Shown here piece by piece: positions 29,240 to 38,403 of a stretch of DNA of 64,000 bases. The stretch comes from Mesorhizobium loti (GTDB taxonomy: Bacteria > Pseudomonadota > Alphaproteobacteria > Rhizobiales > Rhizobiaceae), in contig NZ_QGGH01000015.1 in the NCBI RefSeq assembly GCF_003148495.1, positions 1-64,000 on the forward strand. Reading direction: 5' to 3'. A program made the translations under genes and the position numbers. Below the pieces are notes generated by a model. It was given only the letters and a program-made list of their open reading frames with translations, was not told where the DNA came from and did not search any database. Positions within the stretch are counted from its first letter, which is position 1, and each line of letters starts with the position of its first letter.

Positions 29240-29287
29240 GTGCGGTTTTCCGCACGGATCGCCTTCCCTTCTGGCAGAACCCCGCAC
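29240..29287. promoter_or_regulatory. DctD binding sites upstream of dctA
   Basis: A perfect inverted repeat GTGCGG-TTTT-CCGCAC lies at 29240-29255. A second, half-degenerate site (TGGCAG-AACC-CCGCAC) lies at 29272-29287. Tandem sites of this form are the known DctD upstream activating sequence. They sit 65-115 bases beyond the dctA promoter. Confidence 0.85.
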
Positions 29288-29320
29288 TATGGTTCGTCGA
29301 TGATCGGTTTTAAGAATACG

Positions 29321-31192
29321 ATGGCAGAAGAAGAAGACATGGGTAATGGCGCCTTCCAGCGCGCCCCATTGGTCTTCCCTGGTAGATCCGGCGGTCGATC
29401 TCTCTGGCTTGTGGTTTTGCTTGCAATTCTTGGTGCGGCGCTCTGTTTCGTCGTCTTTGCAACGGGACGCATCGCCGGCACCAGAGCAGAGTATGCCCTA
29501 CGCGACCGTGCTCTTGCCGCGTTCCCGCTTGCAGCCGACAGTTTGAAAGGAGAGATCGAGAAGCAGCGAATGATTCCGCTGGTTCTGGCACGCGACGGTG
29601 CCGTTCAGGAGATGCTTCGCAGTCCGAGCACTGCCAACGAAGCCGCGCTTGATGAGAAGCTTCGCGCCATCGCGCGCGACGCCGGCTCTTCTATACTCTA
29701 CATCATTAATTCTGAGGGCGTAGCGGTTGCTGCGAGCAACGCCGGCGAGCCGACCAGTTTCGTCGGCAGCGATTACCGCTTCCGCCACTACTTCATCGAG
29801 GCGATGGCGGATGGCGCGGCTATGCAATATGCGCTCGGCACGGTTAGCGCGCGCCCTGGTCTCTATCTGTCGAGCCGGGTCGATGGGCCGGAGGGGCCGC
29901 TCGGTGTGGTTGTGGTGAAGGTGGAGCTCGACCGCGTCGAGTCGCGTTGGCTGGAGAGCGGCTTCGTGGTCTTCACGACCGATGAGCGAGGCGTGGTTCT
30001 TACCACGAGCGTGCCCCAATGGCGTTTTGGCGCTCTCTCACCGCTTTCCGCAAAGGAGAAGCAAACCGCTCGCGATCGTCTACAGCTACCGGGCGTGACT
30101 TTCGAGCCGGTGCCGCTTTCCCGCCGCGGCGACAACCTGGTCACCGCAACTCCTGAGAGTCGATCAGCCGGTTTCGTTGCGGTTTCGCAGGATCTCGGCA
30201 AAGCAGTTCCGGGCTGGCGCATGTCGTTGCTCATCCCCGCCGACACCGAGATCTCCTCGGCGGTCATGACAGCCCGCGTGACAACGCTGCTTGCCCTCGT
30301 TCTCGTTGGATTCGTCATTTTCATCATTGTTCGACGGCGGCGCGCGGCCCGGCAGCGGCAAGAAGTGCTTGTGTTGCTGAATGCGGAACTGGAGCATCGC
30401 GTCGAACTGCGCACGGCGGAGCTCCAGAGCTCGAACGCAGCGCTCGCCGGTGAGATCGCCGAGCGAGAGAACGCTGAAGCGAGAGTGCGTCGCCTGCGCG
30501 ACGAACTCGCCCAGGCGAACCGCTTGTCAATCCTGGGACAGATAACGGCCGGGGTCGCCCACGAGATCAACCAGCCGGTCGCCGCAATCCGCACCTATGC
30601 TGAAAATGCCGCGCGTCTTCTAGGGATCGGCCGGTCGCAAGAAACCGCCGAGAATCTGACCTCGATCGTCGCCATGACCGGCAGGATCGGCACGATCACT
30701 GAAACGCTAAGGTCCTTTTCCCGCCGCGCCAGCGGATCGATGGGACCGATACTGGCGGACGACGCGATCGACGGCGCTCTGTCGCTTCTTTCAGGCCGAA
30801 TTCGCGATTCCGGGGTGACGATTGAACGGAAGCGGATCGATCCGTCTCCAATTGTCATGGCAAGCCGCATGCGACTGGAGCAGATACTCGTCAACCTTCT
30901 CCAGAACGCGCTTGACGCTCTGAAGGATCAACCGGAGCCCCGCGTCGAGATAGCGCTCGCCGAAAACGGGGAAATGGTCGCTATTTCCCTTCGGGACAAC
31001 GGCCCCGGCCTTGCCCCCGACATTCGCGGGAGCCTCTTCATGCCGTTCGTTACCAACAAGGAAAAGGGTCTCGGTCTTGGCCTGGTCATTTCGCAAGAGA
31101 TCGCACGTGAGCTCGGCGGCTCGTTGCGGCATGATGATGCCGGCCACGGGAGAGGGACTTCCTTCACGGTCGAGCTGAGGCGAGCGGCATGA
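29321..31192 (+). CDS. dctB: C4-dicarboxylate sensor histidine kinase DctB
   Basis: A membrane kinase of about 623 residues. TM1 is near the start (LWLVVLLAILGAALCFVVF), then a periplasmic double-PAS region of about 250 residues, TM2 (LLALVLVGFVIFIIV), a coiled linker, the histidine box GVAHEINQPVAAIRTY, N box, G1 RDNGPGLAP and G2 GLGLGLVISQEIAREL. It senses C4-dicarboxylates, with DctA, and phosphorylates DctD. Starts at 29300, 29321 and 29339 are all possible; length favours 29321. The stop overlaps the dctD ATG. Confidence 0.93.
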   Translation: MAEEEDMGNGAFQRAPLVFPGRSGGRSLWLVVLLAILGAALCFVVFATGRIAGTRAEYALRDRALAAFPLAADSLKGEIEKQRMIPLVLARDGAVQEMLRSPSTANEAALDEKLRAIARDAGSSILYIINSEGVAVAASNAGEPTSFVGSDYRFRHYFIEAMADGAAMQYALGTVSARPGLYLSSRVDGPEGPLGVVVVKVELDRVESRWLESGFVVFTTDERGVVLTTSVPQWRFGALSPLSAKEKQTARDRLQLPGVTFEPVPLSRRGDNLVTATPESRSAGFVAVSQDLGKAVPGWRMSLLIPADTEISSAVMTARVTTLLALVLVGFVIFIIVRRRRAARQRQEVLVLLNAELEHRVELRTAELQSSNAALAGEIAERENAEARVRRLRDELAQANRLSILGQITAGVAHEINQPVAAIRTYAENAARLLGIGRSQETAENLTSIVAMTGRIGTITETLRSFSRRASGSMGPILADDAIDGALSLLSGRIRDSGVTIERKRIDPSPIVMASRMRLEQILVNLLQNALDALKDQPEPRVEIALAENGEMVAISLRDNGPGLAPDIRGSLFMPFVTNKEKGLGLGLVISQEIARELGGSLRHDDAGHGRGTSFTVELRRAA

Positions 31193-32556
31193 GTGCTGAA
31201 TCAGGACCGGTCATTTTTATCGACGATGACGAGGATGTGCTTCGCGCAGCCACGCAGATGCTGAAGCTTGCCTCGTTCTCACCGAGCGTGTTCGGTTCGG
31301 CCGAGGCCGCACTCGCCAGAATCGACGGGAACTTCGATGGCCCTGTCGTGAGTGACATCCGTATGCCCGGGCTGAACGGACTTCAGCTCTTCGAGCGAGT
31401 GAAGGCGATCGACCCGGAAATTCCGGTTGTCCTGATCACCGGGCATGCCGACGTCGAGCTGGCCGTTGCCGCCATCAAGGATGGCGCCTACGATTTCATC
31501 TCGAAGCCATATGCGAACGACCGGCTTCTCGTGACGCTGCATCGCGCTTCGGAAAAACGGCGCCTGATCCTGGAAAACAGACGTCTTAGGGATGCGGTTG
31601 TCCGATCTGCGGGCGATATCCCGCTGATCGGGGAGGCACCGACCATGATTCGATTGCGCGAAACTCTCCGCCAGATCGCCGATACCGATGTGGATGTCCT
31701 TGTGGAAGGCGAGACGGGCACGGGCAAGGAGGTGGTCGCGGATCTGCTTCACCGCTGGAGCAGACGACGCACGAAGCCCTTCGTTGCCCTGAATTGTGGA
31801 GCGCTGCCCGAAAGCGTCATCGATAGCGAACTTTTCGGGCACGAGGCAGGCGCCTTTACTGGCGCGCAGAGGCGCAGGACCGGTCGCATCGAGCATTCGA
31901 ACGGAGGGACGCTCTTCCTCGACGAAATCGAGTCGATGCCGCCAGGACTCCAGGTGAAGCTTCTGAGGGTGCTTGAGACCCGGCAGATCACGCCGCTTGG
32001 CACGAACGAAACCCGCAGCATCGACCTTCGTGTCGTGTCGGCTACCAAGGCCGATCTCGGCGATCCGGCCGCCCGCGGAGATTTCCGGGAAGACCTTTAT
32101 TTCCGGCTGAATGTGGTGACGCTCCGCATCCCGCCGCTTCGCGAAAGGCGCGAAGACATCCCGATGCTCTTTGGGCATTTCCTGGAACGCGCCTCCAAAC
32201 GCTTCAGCAGGCCAGTTCCGGACATAAGCGCTGGCGTGCGCGATCGCCTCGTGAGCCACAATTGGCCCGGCAATGTCCGTGAACTCGTGCATTTCGCCGA
32301 TCGCGTTGCATTGGGACTTGAAGGGCTAGGCACGCCCATTGCATCAGGTCGAAAGGAACAAGCGGTATCAAGCCTCCCCTTGTCCGAGAAGGTCAGCCTT
32401 TATGAGGCGACTGTCATCCGCGATGCCTTGCAGGAATGCGGCGGCGACGTGAGGCGCACGATCGAAGTCCTGGGAGTTCCCCGCAAGACCTTCTACGACA
32501 AGCTGAAACGACATGGGATAGACGCGGCCGATTATCGAAAAACCGCCATTGGCTGA
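31189..32556 (+). CDS. dctD: C4-dicarboxylate response regulator DctD (sigma-54 activator)
   Basis: A 455-residue NtrC-family regulator. The receiver domain has the acidic pocket IDDDED and the phosphorylation site Asp56 in VVSDIRMPG. The AAA+ domain has GETGTGKE, a canonical GAFTGA loop and LFLDEIES. The C-terminal HTH is CGGDVRRTIEVLGVPRKTFYDKL. When phosphorylated by DctB it binds the repeats in front of dctA and activates RpoN polymerase. ATGA overlap with dctB. Confidence 0.96.
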   Translation: MSAESGPVIFIDDDEDVLRAATQMLKLASFSPSVFGSAEAALARIDGNFDGPVVSDIRMPGLNGLQLFERVKAIDPEIPVVLITGHADVELAVAAIKDGAYDFISKPYANDRLLVTLHRASEKRRLILENRRLRDAVVRSAGDIPLIGEAPTMIRLRETLRQIADTDVDVLVEGETGTGKEVVADLLHRWSRRRTKPFVALNCGALPESVIDSELFGHEAGAFTGAQRRRTGRIEHSNGGTLFLDEIESMPPGLQVKLLRVLETRQITPLGTNETRSIDLRVVSATKADLGDPAARGDFREDLYFRLNVVTLRIPPLRERREDIPMLFGHFLERASKRFSRPVPDISAGVRDRLVSHNWPGNVRELVHFADRVALGLEGLGTPIASGRKEQAVSSLPLSEKVSLYEATVIRDALQECGGDVRRTIEVLGVPRKTFYDKLKRHGIDAADYRKTAIG

Positions 32557-32629
32557 AGCCTTCTTGCTCGCATGTCGCGGAAAAGAAATTTCGCCATTCT
32601 CGTCCGACTCAAAGGATGCACTATGGGCC

Positions 32630-33200
32630 AGGTTCTGCATGGAGCGCCACAACGACAGAGGCGATCCGTCGAGCGATACAACATAGTGAAGCGAGCCTGA
32701 GGTCGCTTTCGAAGCGCTATGGCATCAACCCCAAGACGGTCGCGAAGTGGAGAAGCGGAATTCGACCCGATCTGTCAGCGGCCCCAGGGAGTCGACAGTT
32801 CTGTCTGCCGAGGAAGAGGACCGTTGTTGTGGCCTTCCGCCCCAACAGGCTGCTGCCGCTCGACGATTGCCTCTACGAGTTGCAGCCGACGTCCCGCATC
32901 TGACGCGCTCTTCATTGCACCGCTGGCTGCAGGCAAGCATCGGCCGATTGCCAGATGTCGACGGCGACAGGCCGGCGAGAAGAGTCGAGAGAATGAACCG
33001 GACCATCAAGACGCAACCGTCAAGCGCTTCCACTACGACGATCGCGACCAACTGCGTCGGCATCTTGCCGACTTCGTCGCGGCCTACAATTTCGGCCGCA
33101 AGCTGAAGACCCTCAAGGGCCTCACGCCCTGCGAGTTCATCTGGAAGGCATGGGCTTCCCAGCCCGAGCGTTCACTTTCAATCCGCTCCAGCAAATGCCG
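32630..33200 (+). pseudogene. IS481-family transposase remnant, copy A
   Basis: Pieces in different frames give an HTH (TTEAIRRAIQHSEASLRSLS, KRYGINPKTVAKWR), LTRSSLHRWLQ and a C-terminal part (VKRFHYDDRDQLRRHLADF, VAAYNFGRKLKTLKGLTP). This is the layout of IS481-type transposases. Much of the central DDE region is lost and frames are broken. A second copy lies inverted at 35270-35670. Confidence 0.75.
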
Positions 33201-33534
33201 GGACTAAACATTTAGCAAATGGCGGATGAGGTGCACGATGCAAGTTAGCACGTCGCCTGGGGAAAGGTGCGCCGATCGCCTCCCTCTTGGCCAACCAGTT
33301 CCAGCTTGCCTTACCAGGCCCCGCCAATCTCGTTGCGTTCTTGTTTTGCATTGCAACAGATCCTTCAAAGAAATTCATGGAATCGTTGCGAGCGCAAATC
33401 GCTGTCAATGGTACGCTCATCACAACTTTCGAGATCAGTGGCGGCAGAAATCTGGTGTCGTTTTATGTTCCGCCGCCAAACAGCATTTACGAAGAGCGCG
33501 AAATGACAAAGTCAGCAGGAGGAGGCACCAGCCA

Positions 33535-33900
33535 TGCGCACATCGATTACACCCAAGTCGCCTGCGGATATTGGCTACGACGACGATGCCATCGGCTTTG
33601 ATGACCGAAGTTGCGCCGTCGTTCAGGCTCTCACTGGGCAGTCGCCCGACATAAGCCAGGGCGTTGATGAAGGACGATGGCAGGATCTCGAGCAAGGGCG
33701 GGATCAGGGCCTCATGTTTGGATTCGCATGTTTTCGATCTCCGACCGAAAGGCATCATCAAGATGCTTGATCTCTTACGCCCGATATACCGCAAGACGGG
33801 GACATACGGACACTTCGGCCGTGAAGAGCCTGAGCTCACCTGGGAGAAGACGGACAAAGCCGACGACTTGCTGCGTGAAGCAGGACCGGCAGCCGCGTGA
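33535..33900 (+). pseudogene. metK: metK, S-adenosylmethionine synthetase, fragment
   Basis: Two frames carry parts of MetK. One reads ADIGYDDDAIGFDDRSC, then ALTGQSPDISQGVDEG and DLEQGRDQGLMFGFA. The next carries the C-terminus FDLRPKGIIKMLDLLRPIYR followed by KTGTYGHFGREEPELTWEKTDKA. The N-terminal third and most of the central domain are missing. The fragment ends at a TGA at 33898-33900. The functional metK must be elsewhere. Confidence 0.85.
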
Positions 33901-34033
33901 GGGCTGATGGATCAAGCGCATGCGGCAACCCATTTCAACTCGCTAGGCCCGGGCCCGGCCGCGGCACGCGCTTCGACATCATGCTGACGGCTGTGTGATC
34001 GACACGGGCGGTTACCGGAAAGGCGACAAAAAA

Positions 34034-35200
34034 GTGCGTTACGAGATCGTTATCATCGGAGGAGCCATCGTCGGCTCTTCGATCGCCTACTATCTGCGTG
34101 AAGAAGGGTTTTCCGGCTCGATCGCGCTGATCGAGCGCGATCCGCAGTTCGCGCACGCGGCAACGACGTTGTCCTGCGCCTCCATTCGCCAGCAATTCTC
34201 GATCCCGCAGAACATCCGCCTGTCGCAGTTCACGCTGAAACTGTTCCGACGGCTGAAGGAAACCTTTGGAGCTGACGCCGATATCGGTTTCCGCGAGGCC
34301 GGCTTTCTCATTCTCGCCAGCGAGAACGGTCTGCCGATCCTCAAAGCCAATCACGAGGCGCAGAAGGCCGAGAGCGCTGACATCGTGCTGGAGGACGCCG
34401 ACCAGCTTACCCGCCGCTTCCCTTGGCTGTCGACCGAAGATATATCCGCCGGCGCCTATGGCCGCAGCGGCGAAGGCTGGTTCGACGCGCATGCCATGCT
34501 GACGCTGTTCCGCAAGGCGTTGCGCAGCAAGAACGTGGACTTTATGACCGCCTCGGTCATCGGCATCGAGCGACAGGGCCACCGTGTCACCAGCGTCAGG
34601 CTCGACAATGGCGAGACGATCGAAGCCGGCACCGTCATCAATGCCGCCGGGCCGAATGCCGGCAAGGTCGCTGCCATGGCCGGGCTGGCGCTGCCTGTGG
34701 AGCCGCGCAAGCGCAACGTCTTCGTCTTCGAGGCGCGCGACAAATATTCTGATATGCCGCTGCTGGTCGATCCCTCCGGCATCTATGTCCGGCCGGAAGG
34801 CTCGGTCTATCTCACCGGCGGCGCCGAAACGGAAGAAGGCGACGGCCCGGCCGACCCCACCGATTTCGAGGTCGACTGGCCGCTGTTCGAAGAGGTGATT
34901 TGGCCGGTGCTGGCGACCCGCATTCCGGCCTTCGAGGCCATCAAGCCTACCCGCGCCTGGGCCGGGCACTACGATTACAACACGCTCGACCAGAACGCGG
35001 TGATCGGGCCGCACCCCAAGGTGAAAAATTTCCTCTTCGCCAACGGATTTTCAGGCCACGGTCTGCAGCAGGCCCCGGCGGTCGGCAAGGCGCTGGCCGA
35101 GCTTCTCGTGCATGGCGGCTACCGCACGGTCGATTGCTCCGCGTTTGGGTACATCCGTGTCGCCGAAGGGAGGGCGTTTAGGGAATTGAATGTGATCTAG
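34034..35200 (+). CDS. FAD-dependent oxidoreductase (DAO family)
   Basis: A roughly 388-residue flavoprotein. It begins RYEIVIIGGAIVGSSIAYYL (FAD-binding GxGxxG-like), has LSCASIRQQFSIPQNI, VINAAGPNAGK and the C-terminal GFSGHGLQQAPAVGKALAEL signature of the DAO/sarcosine oxidase family. It probably oxidises an amino acid or N-methyl amine. The GTG at 34034 has a GGAAAGG upstream; a GTG at 33995 is an alternative. It stands alone between a metK fragment and an IS481 remnant. Confidence 0.85.
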   Translation: MRYEIVIIGGAIVGSSIAYYLREEGFSGSIALIERDPQFAHAATTLSCASIRQQFSIPQNIRLSQFTLKLFRRLKETFGADADIGFREAGFLILASENGLPILKANHEAQKAESADIVLEDADQLTRRFPWLSTEDISAGAYGRSGEGWFDAHAMLTLFRKALRSKNVDFMTASVIGIERQGHRVTSVRLDNGETIEAGTVINAAGPNAGKVAAMAGLALPVEPRKRNVFVFEARDKYSDMPLLVDPSGIYVRPEGSVYLTGGAETEEGDGPADPTDFEVDWPLFEEVIWPVLATRIPAFEAIKPTRAWAGHYDYNTLDQNAVIGPHPKVKNFLFANGFSGHGLQQAPAVGKALAELLVHGGYRTVDCSAFGYIRVAEGRAFRELNVI

Positions 35201-35269
35201 CAACAACGGCGCCGCGACGGTCTCCTTTGGTGCCGGCGGGACAGAGGGGCGCGAAGGTTCGCGACAGGC

Positions 35270-35670
35270 GGTGCCCCGGTACAAAGGCCTTGATGTTTAG
35301 CTTGCCCTGTTCGGTTGGGATCTCCGCAATATCAATGTGGAAGAAGCCGATGCTTGCGCTGCAGACATAGGTGCAATGAAGAGCGCGTCAGATGCGGGAT
35401 CGTCGGCTGCAAGGCCGTAGAGGCAATCGTCCAGCGGCAGCAGTGTGTTGCGGCGGAAGGCCACAACAACGGTCCTCTTCTACGGCAGACAGAACCTTCG
35501 ATCTCGGCTCCCTGGGGCCGGTGGGCAGATCGGCGGTCGAACTCCGCTCCTCCACTTCGCGACCGTCTTGGGGTTGATGGCATAGCGCTTCGAAAGCGAG
35601 CTCAGGCTCGCTTACAGCTCGACGCATCGCCTCTTTCTTTGTGGCGCTCCCATGCAGAACCTGGCCCAGT
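35270..35670 (-). pseudogene. IS481-family transposase remnant, copy B (inverted)
   Basis: On the minus strand the same N-terminal region as copy A is found, including the shared segments near the transposase start and LTRSSLHLCLQ. It continues into GFFHIDIAEIPTEQGKLNIK, the conserved HIDIAE block with the first catalytic Asp, and is cut after about 400 bases. It is inverted relative to copy A, so the two bracket 33.2-35.3 kb. Confidence 0.75.
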
Positions 35671-35786
35671 CGAAACTTCGTGGCCGCGGCCCGCGCTCAT
35701 GGCCGGCTCGTTCCGCTGGGGTTAGCGGTGCGTCGAGCACAGCGAGAGGGTTCACAGCCAACGCTCTGGAACCCATGTCACTAGCC

Positions 35787-35833
35787 ATCCATGGCGTGGA
35801 TGCGTTTCATCGAAACAGACGATTTTACCGATG
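35787..35833 (+). promoter_or_regulatory. nod box 3 upstream of nodZ
   Basis: A 47-bp nod box with ATCCATGGCGTGGATG, ATCGAAACA, GATTTTACC and GATG. It directs NodD control of nodZ-noeL-nolK. The distance to the nodZ ATG is 265 bases. Confidence 0.92.
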
Positions 35834-36098
35834 TTACGGCACGATGCATAGAAAGAATTCAAGAATGTAGCAGCCTTAAGGAAAGTGGTTGATGTTTGCG
35901 TTGGCTCCGAAGAGCATTTTCTGGTCTGCGCGGAAGACCAGCCCAGGCGCGCGTCCATCGCGGCCAGGCACTTCCGCGACAGACGCAAGCTACATCGCAT
36001 TGGCACAGCACGACAATCTTCCCCGAATTGCGCAGGCGCTTGCCTCAAACGCAGCAGCAAAGCTGAGGCTTGTGGTGTTCTGGAGAGAGGCAATTTAG
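35834..36098 (+). repeat. nod-box leader repeat, copy in front of nodZ
   Basis: This leader is similar over much of its length to 9892-10140 in front of nodA. Shared blocks in the same order include GATGTTTG, TTGGCTCCGA, TTTTCTGGT, CGCAAGCTACATCG and GCAGGCGCTT / TAGGCGCTT. Confidence 0.65.
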
Positions 36099-37088
36099 AT
36101 GCTTGTTGATCGCTCAAGGAACGATCGGTTCGTTGTTTCTCGACGGCGCACGGGTCTCGGTGATTGCCTGTGGTCTCTCGCGTCGGCTTGGGACTACGCA
36201 CATCGGACGGGACGAGCTTTAGCAATAGATTGGCGCGGCTCTTGTTACCTTGACAACCCGTTTGCGAATGCCTTTCCAGCTTTCTTCAAGCCAATTGAGG
36301 ATATCGGTGGTGTACGGGTCATTTGCGATGACCAGATCAACCACGTCTCATTCCCTGGTCCCTTCTTCCCGTCGTGGTGGAACAAGCCATCCATCGACTG
36401 CGTGTACCGTCCGGATGAACAGATTTTCCAAGAACGTGACGAGCTTAACGATCTTTTCCAGGCCCAAGATGATTGTGAAGCCAACACGATAGTGTGTGAT
36501 GCTTGCTTGATGTGGCGCTGCGATGAAAAGGCCGAGCGAACCATATTTAGGAGCATCACACCGAGGGTCGAAATTGAGGATCGCATTGAAGCGCTCTACC
36601 AGGAACATTTTGACGGACACAGCATAATTGGAGTCCATGTCCGCCACGGCAACGGCGAAGATATTATGGATCACGCACCTTACTGGGCTGATCCGAAGGT
36701 TGCCTTAGAGCAGGTATGCACTGCCATTCGCATGGCCAAGGCGCAACCGCATTCAAGACCTGTAAGAGTGTTCTTGTGTACAGACAGCGCCAAGGTTGTT
36801 GATCACCTGTCGGGCGTATTTCCCGAACTTTTCACCGTCCCAAAACGCTTCCAGGCGGATCAGGCCGGCCCCTTGCACAGTGCAGCACTGGGCACCGACG
36901 GGGGTTTTTCCGCTCTCGTTGAGATGTATCTCCTCGGTCGATGCGACACTGTTATTCGCTTTCCTCCGACTAGCGCCTTCACCCGCTATGCCCGCCTCTT
37001 CGTGCCACGAATTGTCGAATTCGATTTGAATGACCCGCGTCGTTTGATCTTGATCGACAACTCTTTCGAACGTTCCCCGGCTCCATGA
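36099..37088 (+). CDS. nodZ: Nod factor alpha-1,6-fucosyltransferase NodZ
   Basis: A 329-residue GT23-type fucosyltransferase with RRRTGLGDCLWSLASAW, DWRGSCYLDNPF, the GDP-fucose binding motif HVRHGNGEDIMDHAPYW and CDTVIRFPPTSAFTRYARLF. It adds L-fucose to O-6 of the reducing-end GlcNAc of the Nod factor. It leads the nodZ-noeL-nolK operon, which also makes its GDP-fucose donor, and is controlled through nod box 3. Codon use here is less GC-rich than in the vitamin genes. Confidence 0.97.
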   Translation: MLVDRSRNDRFVVSRRRTGLGDCLWSLASAWDYAHRTGRALAIDWRGSCYLDNPFANAFPAFFKPIEDIGGVRVICDDQINHVSFPGPFFPSWWNKPSIDCVYRPDEQIFQERDELNDLFQAQDDCEANTIVCDACLMWRCDEKAERTIFRSITPRVEIEDRIEALYQEHFDGHSIIGVHVRHGNGEDIMDHAPYWADPKVALEQVCTAIRMAKAQPHSRPVRVFLCTDSAKVVDHLSGVFPELFTVPKRFQADQAGPLHSAALGTDGGFSALVEMYLLGRCDTVIRFPPTSAFTRYARLFVPRIVEFDLNDPRRLILIDNSFERSPAP

Positions 37089-37230
37089 AAGGCTGGCATC
37101 CCGCTCGAACTCTCCCTTGCCTTCGCGCAGAGGCCCCCGTTCGCCCTGCTCAATGCGCCCCTTTCTCGCCACGCAATCCCGCCGCAGGCGAGCATTTTCA
37201 TGGGCGCGTCAAAATCAAAAGGATTCAAGC

Positions 37231-38331
37231 TTGTCAAAGAGAAAAGTCGCTTTAATCACCGGAGTCACCGGGCAAGACGGTTCCTACCTCGCAGAATTGC
37301 TTTTAGAAAAGGGCTATTCTGTGCATGGGATAAAGAGACGATCGTCTCTTTTTAATACGGGCCGTATAGACCATCTCTATCATGACCCTCATGAAGGTGG
37401 CGTTGATCTGACACTTCACCACGGGGACTTGACAGACTCGTCCAGCCTTACGCGCGTCATCCAACTGGTTCAGCCAGACGAAATTTACAATTTGGCAGCT
37501 CAGAGCCACGTTGCAGTCTCCTTTGAAGAACCAGAATACACCGCAAACTCCGATGCCTTGGGTGCGCTGCGTATTCTCGAGGCAATTCGGATCCTGGGGC
37601 TCGTCAAGCATACGCGCTACTACCAAGCCTCGACGTCTGAGCTCTACGGGCTGGTGCGGGAAACGCCACAGACCGAGACGACACCGTTCTACCCCCGATC
37701 ACCCTACGCTGTTGCCAAATTGTATGCTCACTGGATCACCGTAAACTATCGAGAATCTTACAATTTTTATGCATGTAACGGCATTTTATTTAATCATGAG
37801 TCACCTGCGCGCGGAGAAACATTTGTAACGCGCAAAATCACGCGCGCCTTGACTCGGATTAAGCTTGGAATGCAGCCCACTCTATTCTTGGGAAATCTTA
37901 ATGCGCGTCGCGATTGGGGGCACGCTCGAGACTACGTCCAGATGCAGTGGTTGATGCTGCAGCAGGAGCAACCTGAAGACTTTGTGATCGCTAGCGGTGA
38001 GCAACATTCGGTGCGCGAATTCGTCACCGTCGCGGCCGCTGAACTCGGCATCGATGTTCGTTGGATGGGGGAAGGGGTCGACGAAGAGGGGTACGATGCA
38101 AAGACGGGAGCTCTGATCGTAAAAGTAGATCCCCGTTATTTTCGTCCTGCAGAAGTCGAGACACTTCTCGGCGATGCCCGCAAGGCGAAAGAAAAACTTG
38201 GGTGGGAGCCCAAAATCTCCTTCATCGAATTGGTTAGGGAGATGGTTCGGGAAGATTTGCGCATGGCAGAGCGTGACGCAGTGCTGATGAAGCAGGGTTA
38301 TTATTCACACAGTCCACGAGAGTTATGCTGA
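37231..38331 (+). CDS. noeL: GDP-mannose 4,6-dehydratase NoeL
   Basis: A 366-residue short-chain dehydrogenase of the GMD family: ALITGVTGQDGSYLAELLL, GIKRRSSLFNTGRIDHLY, NLAAQSHVAVSFEEPEY and the catalytic YAVAKLYAHW. I start at the TTG at 37231 (SKRKVALITG), behind AAAAGGAT; the frame opens further back at 37117 but the extra 38 codons are not family-like. It makes GDP-4-keto-6-deoxymannose for NolK. It follows nodZ by about 140 bases. Confidence 0.95.
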   Translation: MSKRKVALITGVTGQDGSYLAELLLEKGYSVHGIKRRSSLFNTGRIDHLYHDPHEGGVDLTLHHGDLTDSSSLTRVIQLVQPDEIYNLAAQSHVAVSFEEPEYTANSDALGALRILEAIRILGLVKHTRYYQASTSELYGLVRETPQTETTPFYPRSPYAVAKLYAHWITVNYRESYNFYACNGILFNHESPARGETFVTRKITRALTRIKLGMQPTLFLGNLNARRDWGHARDYVQMQWLMLQQEQPEDFVIASGEQHSVREFVTVAAAELGIDVRWMGEGVDEEGYDAKTGALIVKVDPRYFRPAEVETLLGDARKAKEKLGWEPKISFIELVREMVREDLRMAERDAVLMKQGYYSHSPRELC

Positions 38332-38403
38332 CAACCGCGGTGCCATGCTGGCTTATTGTCAGTGCTATGGTGGCCTTCTTAAGGAGCGCCCGGAGCGTTA
38401 TCA

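Noticed and set aside
33435..33857. 140-codon minus-strand frame as a gene
   Set aside because: It is antisense to the metK fragment, whose plus-strand similarity explains the sequence.
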